From: Corynebacterium halotolerans YIM 70093 = DSM 44683
GTDB lineage: Bacteria; Actinomycetota; Actinomycetes; Mycobacteriales; Mycobacteriaceae
Reading direction: 5' to 3'
NCBI RefSeq assembly: GCF_000341345.1
Contig: NC_020302.1
Coordinates: 2,336,075 to 2,400,074, forward strand
Length of the DNA: 64,000 bases
The notes beneath the pieces are model-generated. The model saw only the letters and a list, made by a program, of their open reading frames with translations. It did not search any database and was not told where the DNA came from. Made by a program: the position numbers and the translations under genes. Shown here in pieces: positions 16,668 to 25,672 of this stretch (the stretch's first letter is position 1; every line of letters begins with the position of its first letter).

Positions 16668-18230
16668 ATGGACTGGCTCGTCGCCATCCCCCAGTTTCTC
16701 GTCAACGAGATTCTCTCCGTTCCCGCCTTCCTCATCGGCATCATCACGGCCGTGGGGCTCGCCGCACTGCGGCGGCCCACCGGCCAGGTCATCGGCGGTG
16801 CCATCAAGGCCACCCTCGGTTTCCTGCTCATCAACGCCGGCGCCAGCCTCGTCGTCGCCGCCCTCGATCCACTCGGCGCCATGATCCAGGGCGCGACCGG
16901 CGCCCGGGGAGTCGTTCCCACCAATGAGGCCATCGCGGGCATCGCCCAGCAGGAGTACGGCTCCCAGGTCGCCTGGCTGATGATCCTCGGATTCGCCGTC
17001 TCGCTCATCCTGGCGCGGTTCACCCCGCTGCACTACGTCTTCCTCACCGGGCACCATGTGCTGTTCATGGCCACGATGCTCACGATCGTCCTGGTCACCG
17101 CGGGTTTCAACAGCTGGATCGTCATCGTGCTCGGGGCCGTGCTGCTGGGCATCCTCATGGTGTCACTGCCCGCCATCGCGCATCCGTGGACCCGCCGTAT
17201 CACCGGCGATGACTCGATCGCCATCGGTCACTTCGGCACCGCCGGTTATGTCGCGGCCGGCGCCGTCGGCAAGCTCGTCGGCGGCAAGGGGGAGAAGGCC
17301 AGCGCCTCCACCGAGGAGCTCAAGCTGCCGGAGGGCCTGCGCTTCCTGCGCGACTCCATGGTCGCCACCGCCCTGTCGATGGCCCTGATGTACGTTATCC
17401 TCGCCGTCCTGTTCATGCTGCGCGCCGGCACCGAGGATGCCTACACCGCCTTCGCCGGAGGCGCCACGGGCGTCGGCAACTACCTGATGCAGTCCGTGAC
17501 GCAGGGTCTGCAGTTCGGCGTGGCCGTCGCCGTCATCCTCTTCGGCGTCCGCACCATCCTCGGCGAACTGGTGCCCGCCTTCCAGGGCATCGCCGCAAAG
17601 GTCGTCCCCGGGGCCATCCCGGCCCTGGATGCCCCGATCGTCTTCCCCTTCGCCCAGAACGCGGTGCTCATCGGCTTCATCACCTCCTTCGCCGGTGGTC
17701 TCGTCGGCCTCGCGGTGCTGTCCCTGTGGCTCAATCCGGCCTTCGGCATCGCCCTGATCCTGCCGGGGCTGGTGCCCCACTTCTTCACCGGCGGTGCGGC
17801 CGGCGTCTACGGCAACGCCACCGGCGGACGACGCGGCGCCGTGGCCGGCGGCTTCGTCAACGGTCTGCTGATCACCTTCCTGCCGGCGTTCCTCCTGCAG
17901 GTGCTCGGCGCCTTCGGCTCCGAGAACACCACCTTCGGCGACGCCGACTTCGGCTGGTTCGGCATCCTCATCGGCTCCGCGGCACAGCTCGGCTCCGTGG
18001 CCGGACTCATCCTCATCCTGCTCATCGGCGCCGCCGTCCTCGGAGTCGGTATCTGGACCCAGAAGAAGCTCGTCGACGGCAACTGGGATCCCACTCCCCA
18101 CCGCCCGAACCCGAAGGGTGCCAGCTCCTCGGAGGCAGCGGCGGCCGGCCCCACCGCCGCCTCACGCACGTACCCGAAGATCACACCTCCTCAGGGCGCT
18201 CCGGTTCCGCCCCCTCCGCCACGGGGCTGA
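16668..18230 (+). CDS. ulaA: PTS ascorbate-type transporter IIC (UlaA/SgaT family)
   Basis: 520-residue membrane protein with about eleven helices. Blocks such as LINAGASLVVAALDP, FTPLHYVFLTGHHVLFMAT and VVPGAIPALDAPIVFPFAQN are typical of the UlaA family, which moves L-ascorbate or a related acid sugar while it is phosphorylated. It has a 60-residue hydrophilic C-terminal tail ending in prolines. Paired with the fused IIA-IIB just upstream. Confidence 0.9.
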   Translation: MDWLVAIPQFLVNEILSVPAFLIGIITAVGLAALRRPTGQVIGGAIKATLGFLLINAGASLVVAALDPLGAMIQGATGARGVVPTNEAIAGIAQQEYGSQVAWLMILGFAVSLILARFTPLHYVFLTGHHVLFMATMLTIVLVTAGFNSWIVIVLGAVLLGILMVSLPAIAHPWTRRITGDDSIAIGHFGTAGYVAAGAVGKLVGGKGEKASASTEELKLPEGLRFLRDSMVATALSMALMYVILAVLFMLRAGTEDAYTAFAGGATGVGNYLMQSVTQGLQFGVAVAVILFGVRTILGELVPAFQGIAAKVVPGAIPALDAPIVFPFAQNAVLIGFITSFAGGLVGLAVLSLWLNPAFGIALILPGLVPHFFTGGAAGVYGNATGGRRGAVAGGFVNGLLITFLPAFLLQVLGAFGSENTTFGDADFGWFGILIGSAAQLGSVAGLILILLIGAAVLGVGIWTQKKLVDGNWDPTPHRPNPKGASSSEAAAAGPTAASRTYPKITPPQGAPVPPPPPRG

Positions 18231-18267
18231 GCCCGCGCGAACCGCGACTCTCCCGGAGAATCGGAAC

Positions 18268-18304
18268 GTCCCGGCAGCATCACAACCGTGAAGCTGCCGG
18301 GGCG
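18268..18304. terminator. Bidirectional hairpin between convergent ulaA and FMO genes
   Basis: Arms CCCGGCAGC (18270-18278) and GCTGCCGGG (18293-18301) with a 14-base loop, extended by near-complementary CG pairs. It sits in the 94-bp gap between two convergent genes. No T-run, so termination efficiency is uncertain. Confidence 0.5.
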
Positions 18305-18324
18305 TTCGCCGTCAGGGGGAGCAG

Positions 18325-20139
18325 CTACCCGGTGTGGTGGACCTCCGCCATCTTGTAGACGGGGGTGTCCAACCCCTCGTAGCGGGCCTTGAGCTGCAGA
18401 GAAAGGTAGCGCGAGTAGTGGCGCGACTGGTGGAGGTTGCCGCCGTGGAACCACAGCGCCTCGACGTTCGTCGGCTTCCACATGTTGCGCAGCTCGCCCT
18501 CCCACGGACCCGGGTCCTTGGTCGTGTCCGATCCCAGGCCCCAGCACCGGCCCACCTGGTCGGCCACCTCGGGGCTGATCAGCTGGGCGGCCCAGCCGTT
18601 CATCGAGCCGTAGCCGGTGGCGAGCACGATGACGTCGGCGGGCAGCTCGCTGCCGTCGGTGAGCACCACCGAATTCTCCCTGACGTGGTCGATGCCCACG
18701 CCCGAGCGCACCGGGATCTCACCGTCGGCAACGAGCTGAGAGGCGCCGACATCGATGTAGTAACCGGAGCCGCGGCGCAGGTACTTCAGGAACAGACCGG
18801 AGTCATCGTCACCGAAGTCGAGGAGGAAGCCAGCGTTCTCGAGCTTGTCGTAGAACTCCTTGTCGTCCTCCCGGATCTTGTCGAAGGCCTGTTTCTGCAC
18901 CCCGGGCAGGACCTTGTACGGCCAGGAGGCGAACAGCAGATCCGCGGTGTCGGTGTCGATGCCCGCCTCGAGCGCGTCCTCCGAGTAGAGGGGCCCGAAG
19001 ACCTCCTTCATCAGGGAATCGGAGCGGACGATGTGGCTCGAGGAGCGCTGGATCATCACCGGTTTGGCGCCATTCTCGTACAGGTCGGCGCAGATGTCGT
19101 GGGCGGAGTTGTTCGCGCCGAGGACCACGACGTTCTTCCCGCGGTCGACGTCCCCGCCGGGGTGCTCCGAGGAGTGCCGGACCTCCCCGGCGAAGTTCTC
19201 CTCGCCCGGCAGATGCGGCCGGTTGGGCACCCCGGACATGCCGGTGGCCAGCACCAGCTGGGTGGGGTGCAGCAGGAACGGCTCCCCCTCCCGGTCGATC
19301 TCGACGTTCCAGCGCTTCTCCGACTCGTCGAAGCTCGCTCGCACGCACTCCGCACCGGTCCAGTAGTCCAGATCCATCACCCCGACGTAGTGCTCGAGCC
19401 AGTCGCCCATCTTGTCCTTCGGTGTGAACACCGGCCAGTCGTCCGGGAAGGGCAGGTACGGCAGATGGTCGTACCAGACGGGGTCGTGCAGGCACAGGGA
19501 GTGGTAGCGGCCGCGCCACTGGTCACCGGGGCGGGCCGCCTTGTCGACGATGAGCGTGGGCACCCCGAGCCGCTTCAGGCGCGCGCCGAGGGCGATGCCA
19601 CCCTGCCCGCCGCCGACGATGAGGACGTACGGCTGTTCCGTGGCACCGAGGGCCGCCTGCCGGTCGGCCTTCCGGTCCGCCCAGTTGCGCTTGTCGGTGC
19701 GCTGGCCGTGCTCGGCCCCCAGCGGACGCCTGCGCCCCTTCGGCTCCGGATGCTCGATGAGCTCGCGGGCCGAGGTCAACATCGTCCACGCTTTGCCCCC
19801 GCGCAGCCGGACGATTCCCGTGCAGCGGAAATCCCGGGAATGGCAGGTGAACTGCACCCGGGTGACACCGTCGCCCTCGTCGACGGGTTCACCGTCGAGT
19901 TTGATGTCAGTGAGCTGGCTGGCCGGCCAGGTTCCGCGGATCATCTCCCGGATGTCATCGACCCCCTCCGCCGTGGTGAGGTTCCAGGTGAAGGCGAGCA
20001 GATCCCGCCAGTAGCCCTCGGTCTCGAACAGGTTCCCGACGGCCTCGGCGACGGAATCAGCGTCCGGGCCCGAGGTCGCTTCCTCGAGCGCGGCGAGCCA
20101 CCGGGTGGCGGTCTCCTTTGTATCGATGACGGCGGTCAT
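18325..20139 (-). CDS. Flavin-containing monooxygenase with N-terminal NTF2-like domain
   Basis: 604 residues. The first about 130 residues look like a SnoaL/NTF2 small-ligand domain (LLAFTWNLTTAEGVDDIREM). After a basic linker comes the FAD dinucleotide fold GGGQGG at 176-181 and a second NADPH fold VVVLGANNSAHD near 345. The C-terminal part has ATGYGSMNGW. FAD/NADPH monooxygenases of this type oxidise ketones, amines or sulfides. The NTF2 fusion makes it longer than the usual 450-500 residues. It is monocistronic and convergent with ulaA. Substrate unknown. Confidence 0.85.
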   Translation of the reverse strand: MTAVIDTKETATRWLAALEEATSGPDADSVAEAVGNLFETEGYWRDLLAFTWNLTTAEGVDDIREMIRGTWPASQLTDIKLDGEPVDEGDGVTRVQFTCHSRDFRCTGIVRLRGGKAWTMLTSARELIEHPEPKGRRRPLGAEHGQRTDKRNWADRKADRQAALGATEQPYVLIVGGGQGGIALGARLKRLGVPTLIVDKAARPGDQWRGRYHSLCLHDPVWYDHLPYLPFPDDWPVFTPKDKMGDWLEHYVGVMDLDYWTGAECVRASFDESEKRWNVEIDREGEPFLLHPTQLVLATGMSGVPNRPHLPGEENFAGEVRHSSEHPGGDVDRGKNVVVLGANNSAHDICADLYENGAKPVMIQRSSSHIVRSDSLMKEVFGPLYSEDALEAGIDTDTADLLFASWPYKVLPGVQKQAFDKIREDDKEFYDKLENAGFLLDFGDDDSGLFLKYLRRGSGYYIDVGASQLVADGEIPVRSGVGIDHVRENSVVLTDGSELPADVIVLATGYGSMNGWAAQLISPEVADQVGRCWGLGSDTTKDPGPWEGELRNMWKPTNVEALWFHGGNLHQSRHYSRYLSLQLKARYEGLDTPVYKMAEVHHTG

Positions 20140-20181
20140 GTCATCCTCTCCTCACAGGTCAGCAGGCGCGTATAAATGACT

Positions 20182-20211
20182 TACATCACAATACGATCAC
20201 TTCATGATGTA
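20182..20211. promoter_or_regulatory. Inverted repeat upstream of the FMO gene
   Basis: TACATCA (20182-20188) and TGATGTA (20205-20211) with 16 bp between them, starting 43 bp before the FMO start codon. The region is more A+T rich than its surroundings. It could be an operator or part of the promoter. The rest of 20212-20442 contains no convincing gene. Confidence 0.35.
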
Positions 20212-20442
20212 CGACACTGAAGTGCCCCCGCTTGCGAGGATTGCCAATCCGCGTTCCACCGAACCGCAGTGCATCGTGCTGCCGCCCATGACCGCTGTGC
20301 ATCATTATGCGAAGTGCGGGCGCTACCCCACGGCCGGGACACCTGGTGGGGTTCGCGGCGGACCCGCCACCTCCCCGGCTCACCGCCGGATGAACTCCCC
20401 CACCAGCGGGCAATTCCATCCCGCCGGTCGGCGAGGATCACC

Positions 20443-20478
20443 AAGGCCCCTCAGCACTTCCAGCGCTGAGGGGCCTTT
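20443..20478 (-). terminator. Strong hairpin terminator
   Basis: AAGGCCCCTCAGC (20443-20455) pairs with GCTGAGGGGCCTT (20465-20477) over 13 bp with a nine-base loop. It lies 35 bp past the end of the small gene at 20513 on the minus strand, and would serve the minus-strand genes from the BASS transporter downwards. Confidence 0.65.
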
Positions 20479-20512
20479 CCGGTACCGGCATCCGGCCCGG
20501 GACCGGCAGCCA

Positions 20513-20653
20513 CTACCCCGAATAGACCTGGAGCAGGAGCTCGGGATCAAGCACGTGTTCCTCGACGACCTCGAAAATGGCGGTCAGGCGGGAGAACTCC
20601 GAGCTCTCCTCGACAGACAGGGCCACATGTTCACGGTTGTCCGGCATCTGCAT
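20513..20653 (-). CDS. Small hypothetical protein
   Basis: 46 residues from an ATG preceded by GGAAGGTG. A longer version from 20701 is open but lacks a ribosome site. The peptide (HVALSVEESSEFSRLTAIFE) is acidic and probably helical. No family recognised. It sits between the BASS gene and a terminator on the same strand, which is the main reason to keep it. Confidence 0.35.
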   Translation of the reverse strand: MQMPDNREHVALSVEESSEFSRLTAIFEVVEEHVLDPELLLQVYSG

Positions 20654-20767
20654 GGTTATCACCGCACCTTCCGGTCGACTGACCCGATAACAGTTGAGCA
20701 TGATCTTAGACCACGACACCGGCCCGGGAAAGAATGTGCGAAGCAATTCCCGCCGCCCCTCACCGGC

Positions 20768-21799
20768 TCAGGAGACCGTGACCTTCTCCTCGGCGGTGGC
20801 GGCGGGAGCAGCCTCGCCCTTTTCCTCCTCCGGCAGCGGGAACTTCCGGGCGATGGAGGCGTAGACGGCACCGGTGATGTTGTGCAGCACCGCGGCCACC
20901 GCCCCCGGCAGGGCGGCCTCCGGGGAGAAGAACTTCGCCGACATGCCCGAGGCCAGGCCCGCGGACTGGGTGCCGATCTCCACGGCCATCGTGCGGTTGG
21001 CGGAGCCGGGCAGGCCGAACACGCGGCCGGCGACGTAGCCGAGGGCGTAGCCGAAGACGTTGTGGGCGAGGACGGCGGCGAAGACGATCAGTCCGACGGA
21101 GGCCAGCCGCTCGGCGTTGCCCGCCACGGCGGGGAAGACCACACCGCCGATGCCCAGGATGGAGATCCACGGCAGGACCGGGGTGACCAGGCCGATCCAC
21201 TTGTCCGCGAAGTAGCGGATGGCCAGGCCGCCGACGACCGGCAGGAGCACGGTCTGGACGAGGGTGAGCGCCATGCCCCACCCGTCGACGTCGGTGCGGG
21301 TGTCGGCCAGCAGCAGCATGAGCATCGGGGTGATGATCGGCGAGAGCAGCGTCGACACGCTCGTCATGGCCACGGACAGCGCGACGTCGCCCTTGGCCAG
21401 GTAGGTGATGACGTTGGACGACGTCCCGCCCGGCACCGAGCCCAGCATGAGCAGGCCGACGGCCAGCGCGGGGTTCAGGCCGAGCACCCGGGCCACCAGG
21501 ATGGCACTCAGGGGCATGATCACGAACTGGGCGATGACACCGAGCAGCACCGGCAGCGGCCGACGGGCGATCTCGCGGAAGTCCGGGATGGTCAGCGTCA
21601 GACCCATCGCGAACATGATGATCATCAGGAAGTACGTGATGTAGCCCGACAGCGGCAGGAACGGCGCCGGGAAGAAGAACGCCAGCGCGGTGCCCGCGAG
21701 GATGAACAACGGGAACGCGGTCACCGCGATGGCGGCGGACCGGTCCTCCTTCGCGGCGGCGGTACCGGGCGGTGTGGCTGACTGACTGGTGGTGGACAT
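20768..21799 (-). CDS. Bile acid:sodium symporter (BASS) family transporter
   Basis: 343 residues with about nine to ten helices. The motif GSVPGGTSSNVITYLAKGDV near residue 142 matches the conserved sodium-site crossover of BASS proteins, and EIGTQSAGLASGMSAKFF near 285 the second. Actinobacterial members move organic anions such as keto acids with sodium. The hydrophilic N-terminus (25 residues) and the Glu/Ala-rich tail are cytosolic. Probably its own transcript, with a promoter near 21890. Confidence 0.88.
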   Translation of the reverse strand: MSTTSQSATPPGTAAAKEDRSAAIAVTAFPLFILAGTALAFFFPAPFLPLSGYITYFLMIIMFAMGLTLTIPDFREIARRPLPVLLGVIAQFVIMPLSAILVARVLGLNPALAVGLLMLGSVPGGTSSNVITYLAKGDVALSVAMTSVSTLLSPIITPMLMLLLADTRTDVDGWGMALTLVQTVLLPVVGGLAIRYFADKWIGLVTPVLPWISILGIGGVVFPAVAGNAERLASVGLIVFAAVLAHNVFGYALGYVAGRVFGLPGSANRTMAVEIGTQSAGLASGMSAKFFSPEAALPGAVAAVLHNITGAVYASIARKFPLPEEEKGEAAPAATAEEKVTVS

Positions 21800-21888
21800 G
21801 GCGGAATCTCCGAGAACGTGGGCCTACAACGGCAGGCCGCACACGGGTGGGCGCGGCACAGTGGGTGCGTCTCGGATGGTGGGGAGAC

Positions 21889-21908
21889 GTGTGCACTATA
21901 GGTCACAC
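21889..21908 (-). promoter_or_regulatory. Promoter with overlapping inverted repeat upstream of the BASS gene
   Basis: Read on the minus strand, TTTCAC is followed after 18 bp by TATAGT, a good -35/-10 pair. The -10 lies inside GTGTG-N10-CACAC (21889-21908), so a regulator bound there would block RNA polymerase. A GlxR (CRP-like) site would need TGTGA-N6-TCACA; the spacing here is longer, so the identity of the regulator is open. Confidence 0.4.
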
Positions 21909-21928
21909 GTCACGCTTTGTGAAAGCGG

Positions 21929-23233
21929 TCACCCCCGCACCATCGCGTGGAGGCGGCGGAAGATGTTCTCCCCGTCGGCGCGCAGCCCGTCGTGCTGGTG
22001 CTCATTGGTGATCCAGGGGCGCAGGTCGCGAATGCGGGCGGCCGTCGCCAGGGAGTGCTCCATGGGCACGTAGATGTCGTCGACGTAGACGGCCGCGGCG
22101 CCGGTGGCGGGGGCTCCGGCGAGCGACGCCTCGTCGTAGAGCCGCGGCCACTCCCGCTGCGCGAGGTCCTCCGCAACGCGCCGGAACGGCACGAGCGCCG
22201 GATCCTCCTCGAACTGCCAGGGGAAGATGTGCTCGCCGGTGAGGTGGAACTTCTCGTCGCGGACAGGGTCGAGGTTCTCCTCGAAACCCTCGACCTCCTC
22301 GCGCACGCAGTTGGCGGCCCAGGCGGTCGGACCGGGGGTGGAACCGCCGTAGATCGACTCGTGGACCACCGCGTAAAGGGGGTTGGCCTCGAAGGACAAC
22401 CGCTGACCCAGCTCCGCCAGGGTGTCGCCGCGCAGGCGCTTCTCCCCGCGCACATCATGGAAGGGGGCGTCGAGCAGGTGCGCCAGGGAGTGGAAGCCGG
22501 TGGCGCGGCCGAGCTCGATGCCGATGGTGCGGAAGCGCCGGGAGCTCAGCCGCTCGCCGGTGGGCAGGCGCTCGTCGGAGTTGTTGAGGTGGTGGCAGAT
22601 CTCCCGGATGCGCCGCTCCGCCCAGGGCACGGTGCGGTAGAAGGCCTCGTGCCGGGCGGCGAGCCTGGCGAAGGTCGCGCGGTAGACCTCGTCGGCGTGG
22701 ACGTCGATGGCCGGCAGTCCGCCGGTGAAGTAGGCGTAGCGGATCGACTCCGGGTGGCGGGAGAGGTAGGTGGTGATGCAGAACCCGCCGAAGGACTGGC
22801 CGAGCACGTCCCAGCGGTCGACGCCCAGCCCCGCACGCAGGGCCTCCGCGTCGGCGACGATGCTGTCGGCGCGCAGCAGCGACAGATGCGCGGCGTCGAG
22901 AAGCGTCTCGTCGGCGTGCCGGTCCAGGCGGGTGGAGCGTCCCGTGCCGCGCTGGTCGAGGAGGAGGATGCGGTGATGCCGCAGCGCCTCCCCGAGCCAG
23001 CCGCCCAGTTCCACGGGCCGCGGGGCGGGGTTGCCGGGCCCACCCTGGAGGAAGAGCAGGACCGGGGTGTCCGGGCCGGCGTCCTCGGCGGCGAGCTCGC
23101 GGGCGAAGACCTCGAGCGTTCCGCCCGGGTTGTGCCAGTCCCAGGGCACGGTCATGGTGTGTTCGCGCACGGACAGACCGAACGCGCGGCGGGTCGTGGT
23201 CTGCAGGTCAACGGGGGTGTGGCCAGGTTCCAT
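21929..23233 (-). CDS. Alpha/beta hydrolase, proline iminopeptidase type (S33)
   Basis: 434 residues. The oxyanion motif LQGGPGNP is near residue 63, the DQRGTGRS block near 93, and the nucleophile Ser147 in GQSFGG. The long cap region is that of prolyl aminopeptidases of about 430 residues. These release N-terminal proline from peptides. No signal peptide, so cytosolic. It diverges from the epimerase gene, with 66 bp between the starts. Confidence 0.85.
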   Translation of the reverse strand: MEPGHTPVDLQTTTRRAFGLSVREHTMTVPWDWHNPGGTLEVFARELAAEDAGPDTPVLLFLQGGPGNPAPRPVELGGWLGEALRHHRILLLDQRGTGRSTRLDRHADETLLDAAHLSLLRADSIVADAEALRAGLGVDRWDVLGQSFGGFCITTYLSRHPESIRYAYFTGGLPAIDVHADEVYRATFARLAARHEAFYRTVPWAERRIREICHHLNNSDERLPTGERLSSRRFRTIGIELGRATGFHSLAHLLDAPFHDVRGEKRLRGDTLAELGQRLSFEANPLYAVVHESIYGGSTPGPTAWAANCVREEVEGFEENLDPVRDEKFHLTGEHIFPWQFEEDPALVPFRRVAEDLAQREWPRLYDEASLAGAPATGAAAVYVDDIYVPMEHSLATAARIRDLRPWITNEHQHDGLRADGENIFRRLHAMVRG

Positions 23234-23287
23234 TCAGGACAGTCTAGCGGCCGTCCGGACACCACCACCGGCTGCGCGAAACGTCGT

Positions 23288-23293
23288 TAGGCT
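23288..23293 (+). promoter_or_regulatory. -10 hexamer of a probable leaderless epimerase transcript
   Basis: TAGGCT ends six bases before the ATG at 23300 and no ribosome site is visible. This supports a leaderless mRNA. Confidence 0.4.
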
Positions 23294-23299
23294 GGGGTC

Positions 23300-24070
23300 A
23301 TGAGTGATCTCCTCACCTCCGGACGACTGACCATCTCCCCCGTCGGCGCGCATCTGACCAGTGCCGACACCACGCACGGCGAGCTGTTCTACCTCAGCTC
23401 CACCAGCCGCTACGGAGTGGGCGAATCCATCCGCGGCGGCGTGCCCGTCATCGCCCCCTGGTTCGCGGACCTGCTCGGACTTGAGCCGAAGCACGGCTGG
23501 GCGCGCCGCAGCGAATGGGACACCGGCACGGGAAAGGGCGGTTTCCGCGCCTCCCTCACCCGCGACGGGCTCGCCCTCCAGCTGCTCGGCATCGAGCTGT
23601 CCGACGGCGTGCACCTGCAGCTGTCCGCCGCCAACGAGTCCGATGAGACGAAGACCGTGCAGCTGGCCTTCCACCCCTACTTCGCGGTCTCCGACGTCGC
23701 GGAGATCTCGGTCCGCGGCCTGGACGGCGTGGACGTGCTCGACCGGCTGACCGGCCAGGCCTCCCGGCAGAAGGGCGACATCACCTTCGACGGCGAGTTC
23801 GACCGCATCGCGCTCGGCACGCCGGAGGTCACGATCGTCGACCGCGACCGCACCATCACCGTCACCCCGGACGGCACCGACTCCACCGTCGTGTGGAACC
23901 CGGGCGCCGAACTCGCCGACACGCTGCCCGACATCGGCCCCGGCGAGTGGCAGCGCTTCGTGTGCGTGGAACCGGCGCTGCTGGGTGCCCGCCAGCGCGG
24001 CGTGGAGCTCGCACCGGGCGAGGATCTGCAGCTGGGGATGACGGTTTCCGCGTCCGGGACGGGCAGCTGA
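23300..24070 (+). CDS. D-hexose-6-phosphate mutarotase-like protein (aldose 1-epimerase family)
   Basis: 256 residues, YeaD branch of the galactose-mutarotase fold. Expected signatures are RGGVPVIAPWFAD near residue 45, HGWAR near 62 and the catalytic histidine in FHPYFAVSD near 127. The late acid residue is in CVEPALLG. The family interconverts anomers of hexose 6-phosphates. It stands alone between a divergent peptidase and a convergent transporter. Confidence 0.85.
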   Translation: MSDLLTSGRLTISPVGAHLTSADTTHGELFYLSSTSRYGVGESIRGGVPVIAPWFADLLGLEPKHGWARRSEWDTGTGKGGFRASLTRDGLALQLLGIELSDGVHLQLSAANESDETKTVQLAFHPYFAVSDVAEISVRGLDGVDVLDRLTGQASRQKGDITFDGEFDRIALGTPEVTIVDRDRTITVTPDGTDSTVVWNPGAELADTLPDIGPGEWQRFVCVEPALLGARQRGVELAPGEDLQLGMTVSASGTGS

Positions 24071-24082
24071 CCTCGAGGCAGA

Positions 24083-24130
24083 TGACACCGGGGCCCCGGG
24101 GAGAGTGAACTCCCCGGGGCCCCGGTGTCA
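24083..24130. terminator. Perfect 21-bp stem, bidirectional terminator
   Basis: The stem arms at 24083-24103 and 24110-24130 are perfectly complementary over 21 bases, with a six-base AGTGAA loop. It separates the convergent epimerase and thiosulfate-transporter genes and can act in both directions. Confidence 0.7.
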
Positions 24131-24164
24131 TGGAAGGCGCGGAACAGGCGGCGGCCAGCGGCGG

Positions 24165-25616
24165 TTAGCCCTTGACCACCGTGATCTGCCAGGCGGACTC
24201 GCCCTTCTGGTGGAAGTCGGTGACCTCGTGGCCGTTGTCCACGGCCCACTGCGGGATGGACTCCGTGCCCTGGGTGCAGTCGAAGTCGATCACCAGCGCC
24301 TCGCCGGTGTCGATCTCCTGGATGGCGTCCTTGGCCTCGATGACCGGGAAGGGGCAGACCGCGCCCATGGCGTCGAGCAGGTAGCGCCCCTCCCCCAACG
24401 GCTGCGCCTTGCGCGCCGGCTTCGGGGCCTTGAGCGCGACCGTACCGGTGGCCACGGCGAAGGAGGGCTTCGTGACGACGCCGCCCTCGGTGCCGCCGTC
24501 GATGTCGCCGTCGATGTCGCCGGAGGTCGGATTGAGCACCGCGTCCTCGGCGGAGACCGCGCCGGTGTGGTGGACGGACTCCTCGGTGGTGTAGGTCTCG
24601 GTCGGCTCCGGGGTGACGACCTTCTTCGGCTTCAGCCACAGCTTCGCGCCGGCGCCCACGCCGAGCGCGATGAACAGCAGCGCGACCCAGCCCTGGTAGC
24701 TGAACAGGGAGGTCTGGACCATACCGTTGCCGACGGTGCAGCCGCCGGCCAGGGAGGCGCCCACGCCCATCATGGCCCCGCCGAAGACGGAGCGCACGGT
24801 GGTGGTGGCGTCGGGGACGCGCACGCGGAACTCACCGGTGGCCTTGGCGGCGAGGAAGGAACCGACCAGCAGGCCGAGCACCAGCATGGTGCCCCAGTTG
24901 ATGTGGGCGGTGTCGCCGGTGGTGGTGTAGTTGACCACGTCCGAGGTCGGGGTGGTGATGCCCAGGCCGGAGTTGCGGCCGGTGGCCGCCGACAGCGGCC
25001 AGGCGATCACTCCGATCAGGCCGATGACCGCGCCGGCGGTGTACATGTGCAGCGGCTTCCTCCACCACGGCTGGTTGAGGGTGACCTTCGGGCGGGCGGC
25101 GTCCTTGGCCAGGAAGTGGCGGGCCAGGAAGAAGGTGACCACGGCCAGGGCGATGGCGAACCACCACGGGGAGACGCCCAGGGTCTCGGGCACGGTGGTC
25201 GCGCTCGTCTCCCAGGACTTCATCCAGCCGTTGAAGCCGCTCAGCGCACCGGTCTTCATCGCGGCGGCGGACAGGCCGTACATGATCAGCGCGATCCAGG
25301 AGCCGACGAGCCCCTCACCACTGCGGTACCAGGTGCCGGAGGCGCAGCCGCCGGCGAGGATGATGCCGAGGCCGAAGACGAAGCCACCGATGACGATGGC
25401 CGCGGGGGCGAAGGTGCTGTAGTTCGGGGAGATCACGCCGGTGGAGGTCAGGGCGGCGAGCCCGACGGCGTGAACGGCGATGACGATGAGCAGGGCGACG
25501 AAGCTGCGCCAGGTGCGCTGCAGGAAGATGTCGCGCAGCATGCCGGTGACACAGAACCGGCCGCGCTGCATGACGATGCCGAGCACGGCGCCGAGGGCCA
25601 GGCCGGTCAGGATCAT
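24165..25616 (-). CDS. tsuA: Thiosulfate transporter TsuA (YeeE/YedE) fused to a TusA sulfurtransferase domain
   Basis: 483 residues. The first about 340 form a YeeE/YedE membrane domain with its conserved cysteines in GRFCVTG, LAGGCASGTW and LAGGCTVGNG, which pass thiosulfate through the pore. An acidic linker (residues about 345-400) leads to a C-terminal TusA domain with the sulfur-carrying Cys in AVCPFPVIEAKDAI. In E. coli the partner YeeD/TsuB is a separate TusA-like protein; here transporter and sulfur carrier are one chain. A McbR-like box lies upstream, so control by sulfur supply is likely. Confidence 0.88.
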   Translation of the reverse strand: MILTGLALGAVLGIVMQRGRFCVTGMLRDIFLQRTWRSFVALLIVIAVHAVGLAALTSTGVISPNYSTFAPAAIVIGGFVFGLGIILAGGCASGTWYRSGEGLVGSWIALIMYGLSAAAMKTGALSGFNGWMKSWETSATTVPETLGVSPWWFAIALAVVTFFLARHFLAKDAARPKVTLNQPWWRKPLHMYTAGAVIGLIGVIAWPLSAATGRNSGLGITTPTSDVVNYTTTGDTAHINWGTMLVLGLLVGSFLAAKATGEFRVRVPDATTTVRSVFGGAMMGVGASLAGGCTVGNGMVQTSLFSYQGWVALLFIALGVGAGAKLWLKPKKVVTPEPTETYTTEESVHHTGAVSAEDAVLNPTSGDIDGDIDGGTEGGVVTKPSFAVATGTVALKAPKPARKAQPLGEGRYLLDAMGAVCPFPVIEAKDAIQEIDTGEALVIDFDCTQGTESIPQWAVDNGHEVTDFHQKGESAWQITVVKG

Positions 25617-25672
25617 GAATTTCTCCAGTTTATATTCAGGTGTCCGTTGATGTGACGAATCCTAGAGCATGA

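Noticed and set aside
20186-20442. Short overlapping frames between the FMO gene and the terminator at 20443
   Set aside because: No recognisable product in any frame and no ribosome site. Treated as regulatory or decayed DNA.
20204-21781. Open frame on the plus strand opposite the BASS gene
   Set aside because: His/Asp/Gly/Gln-rich repeats with no start signal, fully explained by the minus-strand transporter gene.
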